NCBI GenBank assembly: GCA_021841795.1
Contig: JAKCDN010000129.1
Coordinates: forward strand, 1-8,073
Source: Acidobacteriota bacterium
Lineage (GTDB): Bacteria > Acidobacteriota > Terriglobia > Terriglobales > Acidobacteriaceae
Length of the DNA: 8,073 bases
Direction: 5' to 3'
Translations under genes and position numbers: made by a program
In this document: one piece after another, positions 1 to 7,505 of the stretch
Layout of the letters: each line of letters begins with the position of its first letter
Position numbering within the stretch: the stretch's first letter is position 1
Notes under the pieces: generated by a model
What the model was told of the DNA's origin: nothing
What the model saw: only the letters and a program-made list of their open reading frames with translations
The model's database searches: none

Positions 1-57
1 GGTTGACGCTCTTAAGCGAAACTGTCGTCTTCGCGCACGTGATTTGCTGGTTTTGTT

Positions 58-86
58 ATCTTAGTAACACAAAGACGAGTTACCAA
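58..86 (-). promoter_or_regulatory. candidate sigma70-like promoter reading left, towards expected murG
   Basis: On the minus strand a -35-like TTGGTA (81-86) and a -10-like TAAGAT (58-63) are separated by exactly 17 bases. Each matches the E. coli consensus at 4 of 6 positions. The pair lies in the AT-rich gap after ftsW and points out of the window. Such motifs occur by chance in AT-rich DNA, so this is only a candidate. Confidence 0.2.
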
Positions 87-146
87 AGTTCGCTTTATCA
101 CCTGTTAGTGGCACCTTCGGTTTCCACTTAGGTAACGTATGTAAGC

Positions 147-170
147 TAACAAAACTTCTCCGTTTTGCCA
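147..170 (-). terminator. possible weak hairpin terminator after ftsW
   Basis: On the minus strand, 7 bases after the ftsW stop codon, the transcript can form a hairpin with arms at 162-170 and 147-155 and a 6-base loop. Six of the nine pairs (162-167 with 150-155) are perfect, and three more form if two G-U pairs are allowed. The stem is AT-rich and no long T-run follows, so termination would be weak. It competes with the longer-range pairing of 147-155 with 50-58. Confidence 0.3.
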
Positions 171-176
171 AGTTAC

Positions 177-1280
177 CTATTCCGCTTTTCGCGAAATGTT
201 CAACAGGATTCCGATCGACGCCAGCGTGCAGAACAGCGATGTTCCGCCGTGCGAGATCAGCGGCAGCGGAATGCCCTTTGTCGGCACCAGTGACAGCACC
301 ACGCTGATGTTGAAGAATGCCTGCAGCAGAATCATGGTCGTGATTCCGAAGGCCACCAGGCGCGCAAAAGGATCGGTGCAGCGGAAGGCCGTGCGCAGCC
401 CCCGCGCCGCAAAAAGCACAAACAGCATGGCGATAAACATCGCGCCGATAAAGCCCAGCTCCTCGGCGATATTGGCAAAGATGAAATCCGTCGACGCCTC
501 CGGCAGGTAGAACAGCTTCTGCATCCCCTCCATGTAGCCGCGGCCCGTCAGCCCGCCCGTTCCCACCGCAATCAGCGACTGGCAAACGTGATAGCTGGCG
601 GCGTTCGCCGGATCGCGCGCATCGCAGTTCGGGTGCAGGAACGCCAGCAGCCGCGCAAACCGCCACGGCACCAGCAGCAGCATGGCCAGCGGCGGCAGCG
701 CCGCGCAAAAGCCTGCCAGCAGGATCTTCCACTCCATCCCGGCCAGCACCAGCATCATCGCCGTGGCGCCGCCCAGCACCAGCGCCGTGCCCAGGTCCGG
801 TTGCGCCACCACCAGCACGATGAACAGCAGCGGGACCACCGCCGCCGGCAGCAGCGTCCGCCGCCAGTCGTGGATCGCCGCCAGCCGCGTATGCAGAAAC
901 CACGCCAGAAAAAACACCAGCACCGGCTTGGCGATCTCCGACGGCTGAAAGGTGAAGAAGCTGCCGAAGCGGATCCAGCGATGCGTGTGGTGCGACCCCG
1001 GCATCAGAAACACCAGCACCAGCAGCACCGTGGTCGCTGAAATTGCCGGATAGATAAACCGCGGCGTGTTGTAGTGGCTGATGTCGATCTGCATCAGCAC
1101 AAACAGCGCCACCACGCCCAGGCCCGCCCAGATCGCCTGCGTGAAGATGAACGTATAGGCCGAGTGGTACTTCTCCTGGTCCACCACCGCCGAGGCTGAA
1201 AAAACCATCACCAGGCCCGCGACCACAAGCACCAGCGTGGTGAAGAACAGCCACTTGTCGACCCCGACTCGCTTCGCCAT
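177..1280 (-). CDS. ftsW: FtsW-type septal peptidoglycan glycosyltransferase (SEDS family)
   Basis: FtsW is a polytopic membrane protein that polymerises lipid II into glycan strands at the division septum, working with a class B penicillin-binding protein. The 367-residue product has about ten hydrophobic segments. It carries the family landmarks RWIRFG and QPSEIAKP (residues 101-119), QPDLGTA (160-166), LPEASTDFIF (259-268, with Asp265 matching the SEDS catalytic aspartate) and the C-terminal SHGGTS (343-348). The LPEA-S-TDFIF block and its place after murD favour FtsW over the elongation paralogue RodA. The ATG at 1278-1280 is preceded by a GGGG stretch overlapping the murD stop region; the murD stop lies 6 bases upstream, so the genes are probably co-translated. 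The protein ends almost directly after the last membrane segment (NISRKAE), with no long cytoplasmic tail. The predicted extracytoplasmic loop before the active site holds two cysteines, Cys219 and Cys233. Confidence 0.93.
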   Translation of the reverse strand: MAKRVGVDKWLFFTTLVLVVAGLVMVFSASAVVDQEKYHSAYTFIFTQAIWAGLGVVALFVLMQIDISHYNTPRFIYPAISATTVLLVLVFLMPGSHHTHRWIRFGSFFTFQPSEIAKPVLVFFLAWFLHTRLAAIHDWRRTLLPAAVVPLLFIVLVVAQPDLGTALVLGGATAMMLVLAGMEWKILLAGFCAALPPLAMLLLVPWRFARLLAFLHPNCDARDPANAASYHVCQSLIAVGTGGLTGRGYMEGMQKLFYLPEASTDFIFANIAEELGFIGAMFIAMLFVLFAARGLRTAFRCTDPFARLVAFGITTMILLQAFFNISVVLSLVPTKGIPLPLISHGGTSLFCTLASIGILLNISRKAE

Positions 1281-1286
1281 ATGCCC

Positions 1287-2666
1287 CTACGCGGTGCCCG
1301 GGTTCCACCCGCGGCAATCCAGTACAAGCTGCTTGAACGCCCTGCCCCGCTCCTCGTAGTTCTCGAACTGGTCGAAGCTGGAGCAGGCCGGCGCCAGCAC
1401 CACCACTTCGCCCGGCCGCGCCGCCGCCGCCGCTGCATTCACAGCATGCTCCAGCGTGCCGCAGGAGTGGATCGGCGTCTCGCCCCGCAGCTCGCTCTCG
1501 ATCTTCGCCGCCGCCGCGCCGATCGTATAGACCGCCTGCACCCGCTCGCGAATCAGCGGCGCCAGCGGCGTATACGGCGCGCCCTTGTCCTTGCCGCCCA
1601 GGATCAGATGAATCCCTCCCGGAAACGCCGCCACTGCCTTTGCCGTCGCATCCACGTTGGTGGCCTTCGAGTCGTTGTAGTACTCCACCCCGTTGATCGT
1701 GGCCACATACTCCAGCCGGTGTTCCACCGCCTTGAAGCCCGCAATGGCCTGCGCGATTCCATCGGCCGCCACGCCCGCCAGCCGCGCCGCGCACGTCGCC
1801 GCCAGCACATTCTCCACGTTATGCCCGCCCTTCAGCGGAATCTTCCCCAGCGACATAATCCGCTCCGGCGCGGCCTCCGGCGCGGAGCGGAACACCAGCT
1901 CGTCGCCCTCGACCCATGCTCCCCGCTCCACCGCGCGCCTGGCTGAAAACCAGTAGACCGGCGCATGCGAGCGCGCCGCCGCCTCCGCACAGCGCGGGTT
2001 GTCCGCATTCAGCACCGCGTAGTCCTGGCCCGTCTGCGCCGCAAAAATCCGCTCCTTCGCCAGCGCATACTTCTCGAACGTTCCATGGCGGTCCAGATGG
2101 TCCGGGGTGATGTTCAGAATCACCGCAATCCGCGGATGAAACTGCTCCGTGCTCTCCAGTTGGAAACTTGAAACCTCCAGCACCGACCAGGTCGCTTCCG
2201 TCGCTGCCCCGATCAGCTCCACCACCGGCGTGCCGATGTTGCCCGCCACCAGCGTCGGCTGTCCTGATGCCTTCAGAATCTCGCCCGTCAGCGCCGTCGT
2301 CGTCGTCTTCCCGTTCGAGCCCGTAATGGCCAGAATCCTGCCCTTCAGAAAGCGCGCCGCCAGCTCCAGTTCGCCGATCACCGGGCGGCCGAAGCTCCGC
2401 GCCTGCGCCAGCTCCGGCGTCTCCAGCGGCACCCCGGGGCTCACCACGATCAGATCCTGCCGCCGGAAGGTCAGCAGCCCGTGCCCGCCGGCCTCCACCA
2501 CAATCCCTTCCTCGATCAAAGCCGGTATCTCCCGCGCCAGCGACTCCGCCGAGCGAACGTCCGACACCGTCACCTGCGCCCCCTGCCGGCGCAGAAACAA
2601 TGCCGCCGCCAGCCCGGATCGCCCCAGGCCCACCACCAGAACCTTCTTGCCTTTCAGCTCCATCAT
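1287..2666 (-). CDS. murD: UDP-N-acetylmuramoyl-L-alanine--D-glutamate ligase (MurD)
   Basis: MurD is the cytoplasmic ATP-dependent ligase that adds D-glutamate to UDP-MurNAc-L-Ala, the second amino-acid step of peptidoglycan precursor synthesis. The 459-residue product has normal family length and the three expected domains. An N-terminal Rossmann domain carries GLGRSG (13-18). The central ATPase domain has the P-loop GSNGKTTT (116-123), LEVSSFQLE (163-171), NITPDHLDRHG (185-195) and Lys204 in ALAKERI, at the position of the carbamylated lysine. The C-terminal domain has NDSKATN (331-337), GGKDKG (357-362) and the substrate-binding block APACSSFDQFENYEERG (425-441). Two ATG codons lie in tandem at 2661-2666. 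I chose the upstream one because an AAGGA (2676-2680) lies 9 bases before it, a normal spacing. The gene lies between mraY and ftsW, the classical dcw order, and all key motifs are intact. Confidence 0.96.
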   Translation of the reverse strand: MMELKGKKVLVVGLGRSGLAAALFLRRQGAQVTVSDVRSAESLAREIPALIEEGIVVEAGGHGLLTFRRQDLIVVSPGVPLETPELAQARSFGRPVIGELELAARFLKGRILAITGSNGKTTTTALTGEILKASGQPTLVAGNIGTPVVELIGAATEATWSVLEVSSFQLESTEQFHPRIAVILNITPDHLDRHGTFEKYALAKERIFAAQTGQDYAVLNADNPRCAEAAARSHAPVYWFSARRAVERGAWVEGDELVFRSAPEAAPERIMSLGKIPLKGGHNVENVLAATCAARLAGVAADGIAQAIAGFKAVEHRLEYVATINGVEYYNDSKATNVDATAKAVAAFPGGIHLILGGKDKGAPYTPLAPLIRERVQAVYTIGAAAAKIESELRGETPIHSCGTLEHAVNAAAAAARPGEVVVLAPACSSFDQFENYEERGRAFKQLVLDCRGWNPGTA

Positions 2667-2733
2667 TTCAACTGATCCTTGGGCTCCGCGACTACCTTAT
2701 TGTGCACCTCGAACCGTCCGCGGCGGCGCGCCT

Positions 2734-3870
2734 CTAGCGCAATTTCAAGGTCGTGAGTGCAAACAATGCAAACACCAGCGCGCCGATCCAGAAGCGCGCG
2801 ATCACCTTGGACTCGCTCCACCCCAGTTGCTCGAAATGGTGGTGCAGCGGCGCCATCTTGAAGATCCGCTTCTTGCGCAGCTTGTAACTGCCCACCTGCA
2901 ATACCACCGAGAGCGCCTCGAGAATGAAGATGCCGCCGATGAACGGAAGCAGCAGCTCCTGGCGGATCACGATCGCCACCGTCCCGATCGCGCCGCCCAG
3001 CGCCAGCGATCCCACGTCGCCCATGAAAACCTCGGCCGGGTGCGCGTTGTACCACAGAAAGCCAATCGATGCCCCCACCATCGAGCCGCAGAACACCGCC
3101 AGCTCTCCCACCATCGGCATCCGCTGCAGCTCCAGATAATCGGCAAACACCACATGACCGCTCACATACGTCAGCACCGCCAGCGCCCCGGCCGCGATAA
3201 TCGTGCACCCGATGGCCAGGCCGTCAAGACCGTCGGTCAGGTTCACGGCATTCGATGTCCCCACCAGCCACAGCATCACCCACACCACAAACGGCAGAAA
3301 CGCCAGCAGGCCCATGTGCGGCAGCGTCGCCGGCCAGTGATGCCACTCGAGATCCGGCCGCAGGCTCTTGATGAACGGCACCGAGAGCCGCGTCGAAAAC
3401 ATCCGGAACTGCTCCAGAACCACCAGCGTTCCCGCCACCGCCAGTCCCACCAGTCCCTGCCACACCAGCTTCGCCCGCGCCGTCAGTCCCAGGCTCCGGC
3501 GCTTCACCATCTTCGTGTAGTCATCCGCAAATCCGATCGCGCCATACGCCAGCGTCGAGAACACCGTTACCCACACAAACGGATTCCCCGGGTCCGACCA
3601 CAGCACCGTCGGCAGCAGAATCGCAATGCAGATCAGCACCCCGCCCATGGTCGGCGTGCCCGTCTTCTTCAAATGCGACTGCGGACCGTCCTCGCGCACG
3701 TACTGCCCGATCTGGAACTCGCGCAGCTTCTGGATCACGTACGGCCCGATAAACAACGCGATCAGCAGCGCCGTAAGCGACGCAAACACCGTGCGAAACG
3801 TCAGATAACGAAAAATCCGGAACGGATGAAAAAACGGAAACAGCTTTTCGTAGAGAAGCCAGTAAAGCAA
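2734..3870 (-). CDS. mraY: phospho-N-acetylmuramoyl-pentapeptide-transferase (MraY)
   Basis: MraY is the integral membrane enzyme that transfers phospho-MurNAc-pentapeptide from UDP to undecaprenyl phosphate, forming lipid I. The 378-residue product is close to the usual length and rich in membrane segments. Diagnostic motifs are GTPTMGG (71-77), the Asp pair in GFADDYTK (Asp116, Asp117), [10 protein letters not shown] (210-219), [11 protein letters not shown] (283-293) and the histidine cluster [11 protein letters not shown] (341-351). The start is a TTG at 3868-3870: no other start codon lies in frame between it and the upstream in-frame stop, a GGAGG precedes it by 4 bases, and the resulting N-terminus ([10 protein letters not shown]) lines up with known MraY starts such as the E. 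coli MLVWL. It is first in a mraY-murD-ftsW unit. The usual upstream neighbour murF is missing; a divergent glycosidase gene lies there instead. Confidence 0.96.
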   Translation of the reverse strand: MLYWLLYEKLFPFFHPFRIFRYLTFRTVFASLTALLIALFIGPYVIQKLREFQIGQYVREDGPQSHLKKTGTPTMGGVLICIAILLPTVLWSDPGNPFVWVTVFSTLAYGAIGFADDYTKMVKRRSLGLTARAKLVWQGLVGLAVAGTLVVLEQFRMFSTRLSVPFIKSLRPDLEWHHWPATLPHMGLLAFLPFVVWVMLWLVGTSNAVNLTDGLDGLAIGCTIIAAGALAVLTYVSGHVVFADYLELQRMPMVGELAVFCGSMVGASIGFLWYNAHPAEVFMGDVGSLALGGAIGTVAIVIRQELLLPFIGGIFILEALSVVLQVGSYKLRKKRIFKMAPLHHHFEQLGWSESKVIARFWIGALVFALFALTTLKLR

Positions 3871-3879
3871 GTTGCCTCC
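3868..3879 (-). promoter_or_regulatory. ribosome binding site and TTG start of mraY
   Basis: A full GGAGG (3875-3879, minus strand) lies only 4 bases before the TTG start at 3868-3870. No ATG or GTG start lies in frame between the upstream in-frame stop and this TTG, so the site decides the start. A rare start codon combined with a strong but closely spaced binding site may tune MraY synthesis; that last point is inference. Confidence 0.55.
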
Positions 3880-4002
3880 ACTGCCGGTTTGAGCGAAGAT
3901 TCAGGTTGATTCTACAGGCAGAGGGCCAACCCATCCCGCCGCGCTCCGCGTTTATCATGTTTCGGGGTAAACTTCACCGACATTCGAGGCGCAGAACTTT
4001 TC
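3871..4002. promoter_or_regulatory. divergent intergenic region between mraY and the GH92 gene
   Basis: This 132-base gap must hold the promoter of the plus-strand mannosidase gene and probably that of the mraY unit. On the minus strand a TAGAAT (3909-3914) matches a -10 element at 5 of 6 positions, about 38 bases before the mraY start, but no good -35 is visible. On the plus strand TATCAT (3953-3958) also matches at 5 of 6, about 44 bases before the mannosidase ATG, again without a clear -35. A short inverted repeat (3950-3954 with 3968-3972, 13-base gap) overlaps the plus-strand -10-like element and could be an operator, but it is too short to trust. Confidence 0.3.
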
Positions 4003-6315
4003 ATGCGAGATTCCCGTCTCACCGCATGCTCCACCCTGGTTGTGGCCGCTTCAGGCCTTTTGCTGGCTTGCCTTCCCTGCCTTGCTGCGCCGTCCCCGGC
4101 CGCCGATCCCGCCGCCGGCGTCAACCCCCTCATCGGCACCGGCGCAGGCCCCGGCGGCGGCATCAATCTCTATCCCGGCGCCGCCTTGCCCTTCGGCATG
4201 GTCCAGCTCAGCCCCGAAACTGAGGACCACGGCTACGGCTATCACTACCCCCAGACGGATATTCACGGCTTCAGCATGACCCACATGAGCGGTCCCGGCT
4301 GCGCCAATGAGGGCGAGGTCTTCTTCACCGCCACCACCGGGCCGGTGCACTCCCGCTCCTACGACATCCGCTCCGCCTACTCGCACCGCGACGAAAACGC
4401 CGCGCCCGGCTACTACCGCGTCAATCTCCTCGCCTGGAACATCGACGCGCAGTTGAGCGCCACCGAGAGAACCGGCATCGCGCAGTTCACCTTCCCCGCC
4501 GGCGTGCAGGCCAACTTTGTCGCGCCCATCAGCCACACCCTGAACAACACCACCGGCTCCGCCGTCCAGATCGTCGGGGACCGCACCCTCGAAGGCTACG
4601 TCGAGAACCGCGCCTTCTGCGGCAACCGCCAGAGCTACCGCGTCTACTTCGTCATCCGCTTCAGCCGGCCCTTCACCCAGTTCGGAGTCTGGGGCGACTC
4701 CGCGGGCAAAGGCCCCGATTCGCTCGATCCCGGCAACCGCTCCGTCACCCAGACCGCCCACTATCCCGAGATCGGCGCATACGCCTCCTGGCCCGCCGCC
4801 GGCCGGCCGTTCACCATCACCGCATCCATCGGCATCTCCTACGTCGATCTCGACGGCGCGCGAAAAAACCTCCATGCCGAGTCCGACGGCAAGGACTTCG
4901 CCGCCATCCGCAGCCAGGCCCGGGCCGCATGGAACCGCCGGCTCGGCGTCATCGATGTCGCCGGCGGCAGCCCCGCCCAGCGCACCGTCTTCTACACCGC
5001 GCTCTACCACAGCCTCCTCATGCCCAGTCTCTTCAGCGACTCCGACGGCCGCTACCTCGGCTTCGACGCCCGCATTCACCGCATCGAAAACGGACACGCC
5101 GTCTACGCGAACTACTCCGGGTGGGACATCTACCGCAGCCAGATGCCCCTCGTCGCCATGATCGCGCCCCGGCACATGGAAGATATCGCGCAGTCCATCG
5201 TCCTCATGTACCGGCAGGGCGGCTGGATCGACCGCTGGCCGCAGATGAATCTCTACACCAACATCATGGCCGGCAGTCCGCTCTCCGTCGTCCTCGCAAC
5301 CGCTTGGCTCGACGGGCTCCACGGGTTCGACATCGACACCGCCTGGGAAGCGATGCTCAAGGACGCCACCGAGGCCCCGCCCGCGGGCCAACCCTACCAG
5401 GGCGAAGACGGCATCGACTGGATCAACAAGCTGCACTTTGCCCCCAATGACAAAATCAGCTACGGCTCCGTCTCCCAGTTGCAGGAAGACAGCATCGCCT
5501 ACGCCTCGCTCTACCGCCTCGCGCTCGCGCTGGGAAAAACCGGCGACGCAAAGATCCTCTACGACCGCGCCGTCTACGAGCGCAACCTCTTCAACCCCGA
5601 CGACCGGCTCTTTCATCCCCGCAACGCCGACGGCGCCTGGTCCACCTTCTTTGACCCCGCGCAGGACGGGCACGGCTTCATCGAAGGCTCCGGCTGGCAT
5701 TATCAGTGGATGGCGCCCTGGGATCTGGACTGGCTCACTCACGCCGTCGGCGTCGACCTCTTCAACCAGCGCCTCACCGCGTTCTTCAACTACAGGTTCT
5801 CCGGCTGGTACGGCCAGTATTACAACCCCTACAACGAAACCGACCTCGAAGCCCCCTTCGAGTTCAACTTCTCCGGCCGCCCCTGGGAGACGCAGCGCGT
5901 CGTCCGCCGCGTGCTGAATGAGAATTACACCGCCGACCCCGACGGCATCCCCGGCAACGACGATTGCGGCGAAATGTCCTCATGGGCCGTGCTCGGCATG
6001 ATGGGCATCTACAGCGTCGATCCCGCCAGCCTCGCCTATGAGCTCTCCGGCCCGGTCTTCTCCCGCGTCGTCATTCATCTCCACGCGCCGTACCCCGGAA
6101 AAACCTTCACCATCGACGCCTCCGGCGCGGCCGCGGACGCGCCCTACATTCAGAGCGCGTCGCTCAACGGCCATCCCCGCGGCAAAAACTGGATCTCGTT
6201 TCCCGACATCGCCGCCGGCGGCGTCCTGCATCTCTCCCTGGGCGCAAAACCGAATCCCAAGTGGGGCGCCGCGCCCGCGGATGCGCCGCCTTCGCTCAGC
6301 GATGCCAGGCCGTAA
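4003..6315 (+). CDS. secreted GH92 family alpha-mannosidase
   Basis: The 770-residue product is a glycoside hydrolase family 92 enzyme. These are calcium-dependent exo-acting inverting alpha-mannosidases that trim mannose from N-glycans or mannans. A signal peptide is evident: basic start, hydrophobic residues 6-29, likely cleavage near LAA (27-29). The N-terminal GH92 domain begins VNPLIGTG (40-47) and contains LPFGMVQLSPET (62-73), GYHYPQTDIHGFSMTHMSGPGC (79-100, quoted in parts as GYHY, HGFSMTH and SGPGC). The helical catalytic domain has GWDIYRSQMPL (373-383), QGGWIDRWP (405-413), EGSGWHYQW (561-569, Glu561 at the general-acid position) and GNDDCGEMSSW (651-661, acidic residues of the base site). 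Length is typical of the family. Start: ATG at 4003, with a GAGG about 13 bases upstream, rather far. The linkage preference cannot be told from sequence by eye. The gene stands alone, with no transporter or sugar-use gene beside it. Confidence 0.92.
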   Translation: MRDSRLTACSTLVVAASGLLLACLPCLAAPSPAADPAAGVNPLIGTGAGPGGGINLYPGAALPFGMVQLSPETEDHGYGYHYPQTDIHGFSMTHMSGPGCANEGEVFFTATTGPVHSRSYDIRSAYSHRDENAAPGYYRVNLLAWNIDAQLSATERTGIAQFTFPAGVQANFVAPISHTLNNTTGSAVQIVGDRTLEGYVENRAFCGNRQSYRVYFVIRFSRPFTQFGVWGDSAGKGPDSLDPGNRSVTQTAHYPEIGAYASWPAAGRPFTITASIGISYVDLDGARKNLHAESDGKDFAAIRSQARAAWNRRLGVIDVAGGSPAQRTVFYTALYHSLLMPSLFSDSDGRYLGFDARIHRIENGHAVYANYSGWDIYRSQMPLVAMIAPRHMEDIAQSIVLMYRQGGWIDRWPQMNLYTNIMAGSPLSVVLATAWLDGLHGFDIDTAWEAMLKDATEAPPAGQPYQGEDGIDWINKLHFAPNDKISYGSVSQLQEDSIAYASLYRLALALGKTGDAKILYDRAVYERNLFNPDDRLFHPRNADGAWSTFFDPAQDGHGFIEGSGWHYQWMAPWDLDWLTHAVGVDLFNQRLTAFFNYRFSGWYGQYYNPYNETDLEAPFEFNFSGRPWETQRVVRRVLNENYTADPDGIPGNDDCGEMSSWAVLGMMGIYSVDPASLAYELSGPVFSRVVIHLHAPYPGKTFTIDASGAAADAPYIQSASLNGHPRGKNWISFPDIAAGGVLHLSLGAKPNPKWGAAPADAPPSLSDARP

Positions 6316-6358
6316 AAACGCGCCGCATCGGATCGCTCCCGGCATCGCCATCAATTAA

Positions 6359-6392
6359 ACGGGCCATGCAAGATTCGCCTCGCATGGCCCGT
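6359..6392. terminator. bidirectional hairpin terminator between GH92 gene and ilvC
   Basis: A perfect 11-bp inverted repeat pairs 6359-6369 with 6382-6392 around a 12-base loop. It lies 43 bases after the mannosidase stop and 20 bases after the ilvC stop on the other strand. On the minus strand the stem is followed by TTTAATT; on the plus strand a looser T-rich stretch (6394-6404) follows. The convergent gene arrangement and the stem strength support a shared intrinsic terminator. Confidence 0.7.
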
Positions 6393-6412
6393 CGCTTATT
6401 CTTTGCCGGTCT

Positions 6413-7505
<1,093 letters not shown>

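Larger units (their letters stand above)
1..176. other. AT-rich, gene-free, highly structured intergenic region downstream of ftsW
   Basis: No plausible coding frame is present: there is no ATG-led frame of useful length on either strand. By hand count bases 1-180 are about 43% GC and 61-180 about 40%, far below the flanking genes. The stretch is dense in inverted repeats. These are 50-58 with 147-155 (9 bp exact), 79-89 with 126-136 (10 of 11), 129-136 with 172-179 (8 bp exact, the last arm covering the ftsW stop codon), a hairpin at 150-155/162-167, and a small hairpin at 107-128. Segment 129-136 can pair with either side, so two of the folds exclude each other. In the usual cluster order murG would follow to the left, so this could be a murG leader, a terminator region or a relic of a small palindromic element. 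The function is unknown; the structure and base composition are directly visible. Confidence 0.6.

Noticed and set aside
1..176. tRNA or other classical RNA gene in the AT-rich gap
   Set aside because: No cloverleaf with conserved T-loop and acceptor end could be traced, and the pairings found compete with each other instead of forming one stable known fold.
61..1794. Long minus-strand open frame overlapping ftsW and part of murD
   Set aside because: It is read in another frame over two clearly recognised genes. Its product is Gly/Ala/Arg-rich with no family motif, as expected for high-GC shadow frames.
2149..3909. 586-codon plus-strand open frame antisense to murD and mraY
   Set aside because: Its protein is rich in Arg, His, Gln and Pro with no motif, and the opposite strand encodes intact, motif-complete MurD and MraY. 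This is typical shadowing in GC-rich DNA.
4057..4077. Possible lipoprotein box in the mannosidase signal peptide (LLAC, Cys23)
   Set aside because: The residue two before the cysteine is Leu, which is unusual, and the hydrophobic stretch continues past it to a better ordinary cleavage site near LAA (27-29). Lipidation is not excluded but is not supported.
4051..5742. 563-codon minus-strand open frame antisense to the mannosidase gene
   Set aside because: The Gly/Val/Asp-rich translation is without recognisable domains and lies entirely over an intact GH92 gene.
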